NCBI GenBank assembly: GCA_003248395.1
Contig: QFNA01000077.1
Coordinates: forward strand, 1-11,762
Source: Citromicrobium sp.
GTDB lineage: Bacteria; Pseudomonadota; Alphaproteobacteria; Sphingomonadales; Sphingomonadaceae
Reading direction: 5' to 3'
Length of the DNA: 11,762 nucleotides
Shown: positions 1-6,793 of the stretch, piece after piece
Layout of the letters: every line of letters begins with the position of its first letter
Position numbering within the stretch: the first letter of the stretch is position 1
The notes under the pieces: generated by a model
Seen by the model: only the letters and a program-made list of their open reading frames with translations
Told to the model about the DNA's origin: nothing
The model's database searches: none
Position numbers and translations under genes: made by a program

Positions 1-380
1 GCCACGGTATCACCGGGCAGGCCAATCGCGCGCTTGACGTAATCGAAGCCGTCGATCGGATGTTTGAAGATAATCACATCGCCGCGTTCCGGCAGGCTTG
101 CGAAAATGCGGCCCGGAATGATCGGCGCCTCGAACGGCATCGATAGCCGCGAATAGCCATAAGGCCACTTTGCGGCGACGAGATAATCGCCGTTGCGCAG
201 CCCCGGGAGCATGCTTTCGCTGGGGATCGTGAAGGGCGAGAAGAAAAAGCTGCGGAAGATGACGACCGCCAGCACCAGCTTGAGCACGAATTTGAAAAAG
301 TCGCCCCAGCTTTCCTGGTCCTGATCGTCGGCGGCATTCGTATCCGTCGCGGGCGGGCGTGATGCGGGGTTCTCAAACAT
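1..380 (-). CDS. lepB: Signal peptidase I, N-terminal part (gene cut by window edge)
   Basis: Leader peptidase that cleaves signal peptides from exported pre-proteins at the periplasmic face of the inner membrane. The reading frame starts at the ATG complementary to 378-380 and gives 126 complete residues before the left edge, so the C-terminal half is missing. Residues 1-27 are a hydrophilic cytosolic leader. Residues 28-50 form a membrane anchor. IPSESM at 52-57 holds the catalytic serine (Ser56). DYVKRAIGLPGD at 113-124 holds the general-base lysine (Lys116). This serine/lysine dyad and its spacing are the hallmark of family S26A. A good ribosome-binding site (AGGGA, complement of 389-393) sits 8 nt before the start, supporting this choice. 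The gene is divergent from pgi with only 53 bp between the two starts. Confidence is high for the family. Confidence 0.95.
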   Translation of the reverse strand, partial: MFENPASRPPATDTNAADDQDQESWGDFFKFVLKLVLAVVIFRSFFFSPFTIPSESMLPGLRNGDYLVAAKWPYGYSRLSMPFEAPIIPGRIFASLPERGDVIIFKHPIDGFDYVKRAIGLPGDTV

Positions 381-388
381 GGCCGCTT

Positions 389-393
389 TCCCT
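389..393 (-). promoter_or_regulatory. Ribosome-binding site of lepB
   Basis: On the minus strand AGGGA lies 8 nt upstream of the lepB ATG, an ideal spacing. It fixes the start at position 380. Confidence 0.6.
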
Positions 394-433
394 AGTCGCA
401 CCCGTGCAGCCATTAAAGGATTTTTGAACCGCC

Positions 434-2017
434 ATGACCAGTTCCGTCGCAGATATTTGGTCTCGCCTGGACAAACTCCCGCGTCCAACCCTTGGCGAAT
501 TGTTCAGTACCGAGCGCGATGGCGGCGAGGGCACCGACGAGCCCGGCGGGGCGGCCAGGGTGGCCATGCTTTCGGGGCGGATCGAACTGGCAGGCGATGC
601 CTCGGACGATCCCATGGCGCCCGGCGGCATCCTGTTCGACTGGTCGAAGACACATCTTGATCGCGCCGTCATCGCAGCCTTCGAGGAGCTGGCGGAGGCC
701 ATGGAATTTCCCGCAATGCGGGCAAAGTTGTTCGGCGGCGAAGTGGTCAATCCGACCGAGGGCCGTGCTGCCGATCACGCGACCTTGCGCGGCACCGGTG
801 ACGGGGCGAAAGTCGAGGAAGCGATGGCGCTGATCGACCGCATGGGCATGCTGGTCGAGGCCATCCATCAGGGGGCGCTGGGCGAGATCGAGCATCTGAT
901 CCACATCGGGATCGGCGGCAGCGCCCTTGGTCCCGCACTCGGCGTCGATGCGCTCAGCCGCGACCTTTCGCTATGCGATGTGCACGTCGTTTCGAACATC
1001 GATGGCGTCGCGCTCGAAGATGCGTTTGCGCAGTGCGACCCCGCCAAGACCCTGATCGCCGTGGCGAGCAAGACCTTCACCACCATCGAGACCATGACCA
1101 ACGTGGATAGCGCACTGAAATGGCTGCGCGACAATGGTGTGCCGGATCCGTCCGGGCGCGTAATCGCGCTGACGGCCGCGCCAGAAAAGGCAGTCGAATG
1201 GGGTGTCGACGAAACGCGCATTCTGCCGTTTCAGGAAAGCGTGGGCGGGCGCTATTCGATCTGGTCGTCGATCGGATTTCCCATTGCCATGGCGGTGGGG
1301 ATGGAGGATTTCCGGGCCATGCTGGCCGGAGCACGGTCAGTCGATGCGCATTTTCGCGATGATGACGGCGCAGAGAATCTCGTCCTGCGTGCGGCATTCG
1401 CCGACCAGTATTACAGCCGGGTGCGCGGGTGCCAGACGCGCGCCGTCTTCGCCTATGACGAGCGGCTCTCGCTGTTTCCCGATTATCTCCAGCAACTGGA
1501 GATGGAGAGCAATGGCAAACGCGTCACCGCCGACATGCAACCGGTCGACGGCCCGACCGCGCCTGTCACTTGGGGCGGTGTCGGCACCGATGCCCAGCAT
1601 GCGGTGTTCCAGCTGCTTCATCAGGGCACGCATCTGATCCCGGTCGATTTCATCGCCAGTATCGCGCCCGGCGACGAGCTTGACCCGGCGCACCATCGTA
1701 TCCTGCTGATGAATTGTTTCGCGCAAGGAGCGGCGCTGATGGCGGGTAAGGAGGGCGAAGACCCGGCGCGAAATTATCCGGGCGACCGGCCCTCTGCGAC
1801 GATCCTGTGCGACGATCTCGATGCGGCCACGCTGGGCGCGCTGATCGCTTTTCATGAACACCGTACATTTGCCAACGCGGTGCTGATGGGTATCAACCCG
1901 TTCGACCAGTTCGGCGTGGAACTGGGCAAGCAGATGGCAAAGGCCATCGAAGGCGGCGGCGAAAAATTCGACGCCAGCACCGAGGCACTCCTCGAGGCGG
2001 CGGGTCTCGACCAATGA
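434..2017 (+). CDS. pgi: Glucose-6-phosphate isomerase
   Basis: Cytosolic enzyme interconverting glucose 6-phosphate and fructose 6-phosphate in glycolysis, gluconeogenesis and sugar-nucleotide supply. The product is 527 residues, within the usual bacterial range of about 500-550. Diagnostic segments appear in order: the phosphate-binding GIGGS at 159-163; SKTFTT further on; the signature GGRYSIWSSIG; QQLEMESNGK with the catalytic Glu358; GTDAQHAVFQLLHQGT with the catalytic His389; and FDQFGVELGKQMA with the active-site Lys499. All residues known to be needed for ring opening and isomerisation are therefore present. The start at 434 has AAAGGA at 415-420, about 13 nt upstream, which is a little far. 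The stop overlaps the next start (ATGA at 2014-2017), so the downstream secreted hydrolase is probably translationally coupled. Confidence 0.97.
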   Translation: MTSSVADIWSRLDKLPRPTLGELFSTERDGGEGTDEPGGAARVAMLSGRIELAGDASDDPMAPGGILFDWSKTHLDRAVIAAFEELAEAMEFPAMRAKLFGGEVVNPTEGRAADHATLRGTGDGAKVEEAMALIDRMGMLVEAIHQGALGEIEHLIHIGIGGSALGPALGVDALSRDLSLCDVHVVSNIDGVALEDAFAQCDPAKTLIAVASKTFTTIETMTNVDSALKWLRDNGVPDPSGRVIALTAAPEKAVEWGVDETRILPFQESVGGRYSIWSSIGFPIAMAVGMEDFRAMLAGARSVDAHFRDDDGAENLVLRAAFADQYYSRVRGCQTRAVFAYDERLSLFPDYLQQLEMESNGKRVTADMQPVDGPTAPVTWGGVGTDAQHAVFQLLHQGTHLIPVDFIASIAPGDELDPAHHRILLMNCFAQGAALMAGKEGEDPARNYPGDRPSATILCDDLDAATLGALIAFHEHRTFANAVLMGINPFDQFGVELGKQMAKAIEGGGEKFDASTEALLEAAGLDQ

Positions 2018-2880
2018 CCGGATCATTCCGCAAGACACTGGCCATGCTGGCGCTTGCTGGCTCCTCGCCGGCGTGGGCAGAACAGCCGCAACAGATCCTT
2101 TTTATCGGCAACAGCTTCACGCAGGGCGCGAACTCTGCCGTCCTGCGCTATCGCCCCGACAGCGTGACCGATTTGAACAGTGAAGGCGTGGGCGGCATTC
2201 CGGCCCTGTTTGCCAGGTTCGCCGAACAGGCCGGGCTGGAATGGTCGGTAACCCATGAGCTGCGCGGAGGCAGTACGCTCGGTTTCCACTTGAAGGAAAA
2301 GCGCGCTCTGATCGACCGTCAGTGGGACGTCGTGATCATTCAGCAGTACTCCACGCTCGATCCCGACAAGCCGCTCGACGCGACTGAAACGCGCAGGAAT
2401 GCCGATCGTCTGTCAGATATGTTCACAGCCGCCAATCCGCAGGTGCGAGCTTATCTTATGGCGACGTGGAGCCGAGCCGATCAGGTGTATCGTTCCGAGG
2501 GCCATTGGTACGGGAAGCCGATTGGCCAGATGGCCACGGACCTGCGCCGCGCGATGGATCAGGTCGATCGAGAAAGCGACACTATCGACGGTGTGATCCC
2601 GGTCGGCGAGGCGTGGAACCGCGCCATGGCGGCAGGTTTGGCCGACGCAAACCCCTATGACGGCCGCGACTACGGCAAGATCGATTTGTGGAGCTATGAC
2701 CACTATCACGCCAGCGCCGAGGGTTCGTACCTGGAAGCGTTGGTGGTCTTTGCCCAGGTGACCGGCTACGATGTACGCCGGTTCGGCGATGGCGAGAAGG
2801 CAGCGCATGAAATCGGCATCGAGCCGAAAATGGCCGGGCGGTTGCAACAGGTCGCGATGGAGCAGCTGGCGACCCGCTGA
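2014..2880 (+). CDS. Secreted SGNH/GDSL-type hydrolase-like protein (DUF4886-like)
   Basis: Predicted exported protein of 288 residues. Residues 1-22 look like a Sec signal peptide: a basic start (FRK), a hydrophobic core (LAMLALAG) and a cleavage site after SPAWA. The mature part opens with a beta strand and GNSFT (32-36), the block I motif of SGNH hydrolases with Ser34 as likely nucleophile. Near the C-terminus, SYDHYHAS places Asp229 and His232 in the D-x-x-H arrangement of block V, completing a plausible Ser/Asp/His triad. RGGSTLGFHL and ATWSRAD may supply the oxyanion-hole Gly and other conserved positions, though the block III Asn is not obvious. The family acts on esters, often of sugars or lipids, but the substrate cannot be read from sequence. 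The start overlaps the pgi stop as ATGA, implying co-translation. The overall similarity to DUF4886-like proteins is from memory and moderate. Confidence 0.72.
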   Translation: MTGSFRKTLAMLALAGSSPAWAEQPQQILFIGNSFTQGANSAVLRYRPDSVTDLNSEGVGGIPALFARFAEQAGLEWSVTHELRGGSTLGFHLKEKRALIDRQWDVVIIQQYSTLDPDKPLDATETRRNADRLSDMFTAANPQVRAYLMATWSRADQVYRSEGHWYGKPIGQMATDLRRAMDQVDRESDTIDGVIPVGEAWNRAMAAGLADANPYDGRDYGKIDLWSYDHYHASAEGSYLEALVVFAQVTGYDVRRFGDGEKAAHEIGIEPKMAGRLQQVAMEQLATR

Positions 2881-2968
2881 TTGCTCTCCCTCATTGACAT
2901 TGCGCCCACTCGCGCCCATTTGCGCGCCAACCGAAACGCTGTTCGCCAGCGTGAAGCGGCGGCGTAAT

Positions 2969-4438
2969 ATGCCCGCCCCGGCGCGCGTTTCGTTTGTTTT
3001 CAAAAGCTTCCCTATTCACGCGGGCGGTTACCAACCCCGCGAACGCGCATGCATCGCTGCTGCGCGCCGCAGGCTTTCGCAGCCCGTTCTCCAGGCTCTC
3101 GACCTGAAGGGCTATTCCACGCCGACGCCGATCCAGGCGCAGGCCATTCCGCCCGTGCTGGAGGGACGCGACCTGATGGGCATCGCTCAGACCGGCACGG
3201 GCAAGACTGCTGCCTTCATGCTGCCCAGCATCGACAATCTTCGCGAGGCCGAGCGGCAGACGCCGTTCAAATCGTGCCGCATGCTAGTGCTTGCGCCCAC
3301 CCGCGAACTGGCTGGCCAGATCGCCCAGAGCGCGAAGGATTACGGCGCGCTTGCCGGGCTGAAGGTGCAGAGCATCGTCGGTGGCACGTCGGTGAACAAG
3401 GACCGCAACAAGCTGCATCGCGGCACCGACATCCTCGTCGCCACGCCTGGCCGGCTCCTCGACCTGATCGACCAGAAGGCCTTCAAGCTCGATGGGGTCG
3501 AAATCCTCGTGCTCGACGAGGCCGACCAGATGCTCGATCTCGGTTTCATTCACGCGCTGAAGCGGATCAGCCAGCTGGTGCCGAAGGAACGTCAAACCCT
3601 CTTCTTCAGCGCGACGATGCCGCGTTCGATCAAGGATCTCGCCGCACAATACTGCCAGAATCCGGCGCATGTTTCGGTCACGCCAGAAAGCACGACCGCG
3701 GAACGCATCGAACAGTTCCTGTTCATGGTGCAACAGGACGAAAAGCAGACGCTTCTAGAGATGATCCTCAAGGGCCGCCATGCGGTCCCCGGCGAATTCG
3801 AACGGGTTCTCGTGTTCGCGCGTACCAAGCACGGCTGCGACCGGGTGGTAAAAAAGCTCGGCCAGGCAGGCGTGAAGGCGAATGCCATTCACGGCAACAA
3901 GAGCCAGCCGCAGCGTGAGCGCGCGCTGGGCGAATTCCGCAGCGCGTCGACTCCCGTGCTTGTCGCAACCGACGTTGCTGCCCGTGGTATCGACATCCCC
4001 GGTGTCAGCCACGTGATCAATTACGAACTGCCGAATGTTCCCGAACAGTATGTTCACCGTATCGGCCGCACGGCGCGGGCCGGGCGCGATGGCGTCGCCA
4101 TTGCCTTCTGCGCCGAGGACGAGCGCGATTATCTCAAGGATATCCGCAAGAAGACCGATGCGGAATTCGAACGTCTGCCGCTGCCCGATAATTTTCGCGC
4201 GGTGGTCGAAGGGGTCGGCCCGACCAAACGCGAACAGAAACCGCGCCTCGCCAAACCGAAGGTCCGTCCTGCCGGCGACGGCAGCAAGAAGCCCAGGCCG
4301 AAGCAGAAACATCCCGCCCGCAAGGGCAGGCCGCAGGGTTCGGGCGACGGGCCGTCTCGTGGTGGCAAGCCTGGCGGACAGGGCGGTCGCAATCGCAATC
4401 GCAACAGGAACCGCGACCGCAATCGCGCTTCCAGCTGA
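2969..4438 (+). CDS. rhlE: DEAD-box ATP-dependent RNA helicase, RhlE-like, with unusual N-terminus
   Basis: ATP-driven RNA unwinding enzyme, usually involved in ribosome assembly, mRNA decay or cold adaptation. From the ATG at 2969 it has 489 residues. The helicase core is complete: Q motif GYSTPTPIQ, motif I AQTGTGKT (73-80), PTRELA, TPGR, motif II DEAD (183-186), motif III SAT (214-216), VLVFARTKH, ATDVAARGIDIPG and motif VI HRIGRTARAG (363-372). NYELPNVPEQYVHRIGRT is typical of RhlE. Residues from about 410 are a basic, disordered tail ending in Arg-Asn repeats that probably binds RNA. The start is uncertain. No ATG, GTG or TTG exists in frame between 2969 and the Q motif, there is no clear ribosome-binding site, and the first 35 or so residues are not typical of the family. 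The better-placed ATG at 3049 is one base out of frame. Upstream in-frame starts, such as GTG at 2951, are possible. The 88 bp after the preceding stop hold no convincing promoter. Confidence 0.9.
   Translation: MPAPARVSFVFKSFPIHAGGYQPRERACIAAARRRLSQPVLQALDLKGYSTPTPIQAQAIPPVLEGRDLMGIAQTGTGKTAAFMLPSIDNLREAERQTPFKSCRMLVLAPTRELAGQIAQSAKDYGALAGLKVQSIVGGTSVNKDRNKLHRGTDILVATPGRLLDLIDQKAFKLDGVEILVLDEADQMLDLGFIHALKRISQLVPKERQTLFFSATMPRSIKDLAAQYCQNPAHVSVTPESTTAERIEQFLFMVQQDEKQTLLEMILKGRHAVPGEFERVLVFARTKHGCDRVVKKLGQAGVKANAIHGNKSQPQRERALGEFRSASTPVLVATDVAARGIDIPGVSHVINYELPNVPEQYVHRIGRTARAGRDGVAIAFCAEDERDYLKDIRKKTDAEFERLPLPDNFRAVVEGVGPTKREQKPRLAKPKVRPAGDGSKKPRPKQKHPARKGRPQGSGDGPSRGGKPGGQGGRNRNRNRNRDRNRASS
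4388..4426 (+). repeat. Arg-Asn codon repeat in helicase tail
   Basis: Imperfect tandem six-base units of the CGCAAT type encode alternating Arg and Asn (with one Asp) at residues 474-486, just before the stop. Such RN/RG-rich tails on DEAD-box helicases generally give non-specific RNA binding. The near-identical DNA units can change copy number by slippage, so length may vary between strains. Confidence 0.75.
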
Positions 4439-4474
4439 CCGGCGACGGTTGGCAAGCCGGAGCTTCAACGCCAT

Positions 4475-4507
4475 ATCGCGCGCTCTGCGATAACAGGAGC
4501 GCGCGAT
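4475..4507 (+). promoter_or_regulatory. Perfect 11-bp inverted repeat containing the gor ribosome-binding site
   Basis: The left arm at 4475-4485 (ATCGCGCGCTC) is exactly complementary to the right arm at 4497-4507, with an 11-nt loop at 4486-4496. The right arm ends one base before the gor ATG at 4509. The Shine-Dalgarno AGGAG (4495-4499) lies across the loop/stem junction, with its GAG paired. In mRNA this GC-rich stem should hide the ribosome-binding site. No T-run follows, so it is not a classical intrinsic terminator for the helicase gene. As DNA, the dyad could also be a protein-binding operator. What acts on it is not visible here. Confidence 0.6.
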
Positions 4508-4508
4508 C

Positions 4509-5858
4509 ATGGCCGACTACGACTACGACCTCTTCACTATCGGAGCGGGATCGGGGGGCGTACGCGCAAGCAGGGTCGCTGCGGCACATGGCGCCAAGGT
4601 TGCGGTAGCCGAGGAGCACCGCGTCGGCGGCACCTGCGTGATCCGCGGATGCGTGCCGAAGAAAATGCTCGTCTATGGCGCGCACTTTGCCGAAGATCTC
4701 GAAGATTGCCAGAAGTTCGGCTGGGACATCGGCGAGAAAAGCTTCGACTGGATCAAGCTGCGCGACAATGTGCTCGACGATGTGAAGCGGATCGAGGGCC
4801 TTTATACCGAAACCCTCGAAAATGCCGGTGTCGAAGTCCTCAACGAGCGTGCCGAACTGAGCGGGCCGCATGAGATCACACTGGCCAGCGGGCGGACCGT
4901 GACAGCCCGATACATCCTGATTGCGACCGGAGCCCGTCCGCATGTGCCGCAATGCGACGGGCACGAATTGGGCATGACCAGCAACGAGGCCTTTCATCTC
5001 GATGCGCTTCCCGAACGTATCCTGATCGCGGGCGGGGGCTATATCGCCAATGAGTTCGCCGGCATTTTCAACGAATTCGGTAGCCACGTCACGATCATCA
5101 ACCGCTCCGACACGCTCTTGCGCGGCTATGACGAAAGCCTGCGCGACCGGCTGCTGCAGATCAGCCTGATGAAGGGTATCGACTTCCGCTTCAACGCCGA
5201 GTTCCGCGGTATCGAGAAACGCGACGACGGCTGCCTCAATGTGGCAATGACCAATCACGATGACATCGTCGTAGACGCCGTCCTCTACGCCACGGGCCGC
5301 CTCCCAAATACCGAGGGCCTCGGTCTCGACAAGGCCGGTGTAGCCGTTGGCGACAGGGGAGAGATTCAGGTCGATCGGTTCAGCAAGACCAACGTCGACC
5401 ATATCTATGCCGTCGGCGACGTCACTGACCGCGTCCAGCTCACCCCCGTCGCCATTCGTGAAGGACAGGCATTTGCCGACACGGTATTCGGTGATGGCGA
5501 CCCCGTGGCGGTCGATCACACGGCCATACCGGCCGCGGTTTTCAGCCATCCGCCGATCGCAGCGGTCGGGATGACCGAAGGCGAAGCGCGCAACAAGGTG
5601 GGCGATATTCGCGTCTATCAATCGGATTTCCGCCCGATGAAGAATGTCCTCGCCGGACGGAACGAGCGGGCGCTCTACAAGATGATCTGTGAAGAGGCGA
5701 CGGGGAAGATACTGGGTATCGGCATGATCGGTCCCGAAGCGCCCGAGATCATGCAGGCAGCAGCCGTGGCGGTAAAGGCCGGGCTGACGAAGGCGGATTT
5801 CGACGCCACCTGCGCAATTCATCCGACGATGGCCGAAGAACTGGTCCTGCTCAAATAG
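4509..5858 (+). CDS. gor: Glutathione-disulfide reductase
   Basis: FAD-dependent cytosolic enzyme that uses NADPH to reduce glutathione disulfide, maintaining the thiol pool against oxidative stress. The 449 residues match the family length. GAGSGG at 12-17 binds FAD. GGTCVIRGCVPKK carries the redox-active pair Cys43/Cys48. GGGYIANEFAG from 175 is the second Rossmann fold, and the following INRSDTLLRGYDE has the arginines expected for NADPH rather than NADH. YAVGDVTD is the second FAD contact. HPTMAEE at 438-444 supplies the active-site base His438 with its partner glutamate from the other subunit. The CVIRGC disulfide motif separates it from lipoamide dehydrogenase, and the overall style resembles plant/cyanobacterial-type reductases. 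The ATG is preceded by AGGAG at good spacing, embedded in an 11-bp inverted repeat. The gene lies 70 bp after the helicase gene and 71 bp before tspO. Confidence 0.95.
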   Translation: MADYDYDLFTIGAGSGGVRASRVAAAHGAKVAVAEEHRVGGTCVIRGCVPKKMLVYGAHFAEDLEDCQKFGWDIGEKSFDWIKLRDNVLDDVKRIEGLYTETLENAGVEVLNERAELSGPHEITLASGRTVTARYILIATGARPHVPQCDGHELGMTSNEAFHLDALPERILIAGGGYIANEFAGIFNEFGSHVTIINRSDTLLRGYDESLRDRLLQISLMKGIDFRFNAEFRGIEKRDDGCLNVAMTNHDDIVVDAVLYATGRLPNTEGLGLDKAGVAVGDRGEIQVDRFSKTNVDHIYAVGDVTDRVQLTPVAIREGQAFADTVFGDGDPVAVDHTAIPAAVFSHPPIAAVGMTEGEARNKVGDIRVYQSDFRPMKNVLAGRNERALYKMICEEATGKILGIGMIGPEAPEIMQAAAVAVKAGLTKADFDATCAIHPTMAEELVLLK

Positions 5859-5929
5859 CTGGATCGTTGCCACGTCGCCCCGCGGTTGCCACAACAGCGC
5901 CGAATGCGAATCGGGACGGGCACAAGGCA

Positions 5930-6484
5930 ATGAACACTCTGGCATCGCGCGGTCAGCTACGCGCGAGCTTCCTTCGCTGGGCGCTCTTCACAGTGCCGCT
6001 TTGCGTGCTGTTGGGATTCCTCGCCGGGCAACTTGGCGGACCGGACACGCAATGGTTCCGGGATCTCGACAAGCCCGGTATCTATCCGCCGCCGGCAACG
6101 TTCGGGATTGTCTGGACGCTGCTTTACATCATGATCGGCATCGCGCTGGCCATGGTATGCGCCGCGTGGGGTGCGCGCGGGCGCACCACTGCGCTGACCG
6201 GCTTCGCGATCCATTTCGCCCTCAATCTTGCGTGGACACCCGTATTCTTCGGTGCGCAGGAAATGTCCGCAGCAATGCTGCTCATGCTGGCAATCGATCT
6301 GAGCCTGGTGGTCGTGATTGTCCTGTTCTGGAAAGTGCGCCGGGCCGCGGGGCTGATGTTGTTGCCTTATCTCGCCTGGGTGTTGTTCGCGACTGTGCTC
6401 AACTGGCAGTTTCTCCAGCTCAATCCGGAGGCGGATGGCGGGGGAAGCAGCGATCCGGTCGATCGTGTGCGCATCGCCAATTGA
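5930..6484 (+). CDS. tspO: TspO/MBR family membrane protein
   Basis: Small integral membrane protein related to the tryptophan-rich sensory protein and the mitochondrial benzodiazepine receptor. Relatives bind porphyrins and lipids, and in photosynthetic alphaproteobacteria they modulate tetrapyrrole and pigment gene expression. From the ATG at 5930 it has 184 residues and five hydrophobic spans, starting at about 14-35 and 57-79. Family marks are KPGIYPPPATFGIVWTLLY (48-66), NLAWTPVFF (99-107) and PYLAWVLFATVLN (146-158). The C-terminus ends in a short polar tail. An in-frame TTG at 5867 would add 21 residues without family features, so the ATG, preceded by AAGG, is preferred, although that spacing is short. 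It lies downstream of gor on the same strand and may be co-transcribed. A role in oxidative or porphyrin stress alongside gor is inference only. Confidence 0.9.
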   Translation: MNTLASRGQLRASFLRWALFTVPLCVLLGFLAGQLGGPDTQWFRDLDKPGIYPPPATFGIVWTLLYIMIGIALAMVCAAWGARGRTTALTGFAIHFALNLAWTPVFFGAQEMSAAMLLMLAIDLSLVVVIVLFWKVRRAAGLMLLPYLAWVLFATVLNWQFLQLNPEADGGGSSDPVDRVRIAN

Positions 6485-6515
6485 ACGTTTGACGGCGCCG
6501 AACTAGATACAGTTC

Positions 6516-6761
6516 ATGCAAAGCCAGAACCCCCTGATCGCCGACTTCGTCAAACTCGCCAATTCTGCCGCCGGTACGCTGGCGGGAATGAGCCGCGAGG
6601 CGCGCGAAACGGCGCGCGAACGTGCGAAGGAAGCGTTCGGCGGAATGGACTTCGTCAGCCGCGAGGAATTCGATGCGGTGAAGGCGATGGCGTCGCGCGC
6701 GCGCGAAGACAGCGCGGCTCTGGCGGACCGCGTGGCCGCACTCGAGGCCAAGCTCAAGTGA
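6516..6761 (+). CDS. ubiK: UbiK-family (BMFP domain) ubiquinone biosynthesis accessory factor
   Basis: Small 81-residue protein of the BMFP/YqiC family. Relatives assist aerobic ubiquinone biosynthesis by binding UbiJ and lipids, and were first described as membrane-fusogenic proteins. The N-terminal helix (QNPLIADFVKLANSAAGTL) is amphipathic. The middle, with SREARETARERAKEAF, is strongly charged. FVSREEFDAVKAMASRAREDSAALADRVAALEAKL forms a heptad-patterned C-terminal coiled coil, as expected for a trimer. The signature segment VSREEFDAVKAM is characteristic. No strong Shine-Dalgarno is visible before 6516. The gene is 32 bp from recO, probably in the same transcript. Assignment to the family is firm, but the exact biochemical role in this organism is inferred. 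Confidence 0.85.
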   Translation: MQSQNPLIADFVKLANSAAGTLAGMSREARETARERAKEAFGGMDFVSREEFDAVKAMASRAREDSAALADRVAALEAKLK

Positions 6762-6766
6762 GCGAT

Positions 6767-6788
6767 TCCCCTGCCGCCGAGTAGGGGA
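6767..6788 (+). promoter_or_regulatory. 6-bp inverted repeat overlapping the recO ribosome-binding site
   Basis: TCCCCT at 6767-6772 pairs exactly with AGGGGA at 6783-6788 across a 10-nt loop. The right arm is the Shine-Dalgarno sequence of recO (AGGGG, 6 nt before the ATG at 6794), so the hairpin would mask it. The stem is short and may be chance. Confidence 0.35.
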
Positions 6789-6793
6789 CGCCG

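Noticed and set aside
1337..2038. 233-residue open frame on the minus strand opposite the end of pgi
   Set aside because: It is antisense to the conserved C-terminal half of pgi, with no ribosome-binding site and no domain seen.
2894..2922. Sigma-70-like promoter (TTGACA at 2894-2899) before the helicase
   Set aside because: The -35 box is perfect, but at 17 bp spacing the -10 position reads CATTTG, a poor match, so it is not reported as a promoter.
3049..3918. 289-residue plus-strand frame inside the helicase gene
   Set aside because: It is a +1-shifted reading of the helicase core, Arg/Ala-rich and without motifs. Only its ATG is of interest, as a possible lost start.
4475..4507. Intrinsic terminator after the helicase gene
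   Set aside because: The stem is strong but no T-run follows, and its right arm leads straight into the gor start codon, so a translational or operator role is more likely.
4134..5945. 603-residue open frame on the minus strand opposite the helicase tail and gor
   Set aside because: It lies antisense to two genes with complete family motifs. Its translation shows no recognisable domain, and long antisense frames are common in GC-rich DNA.
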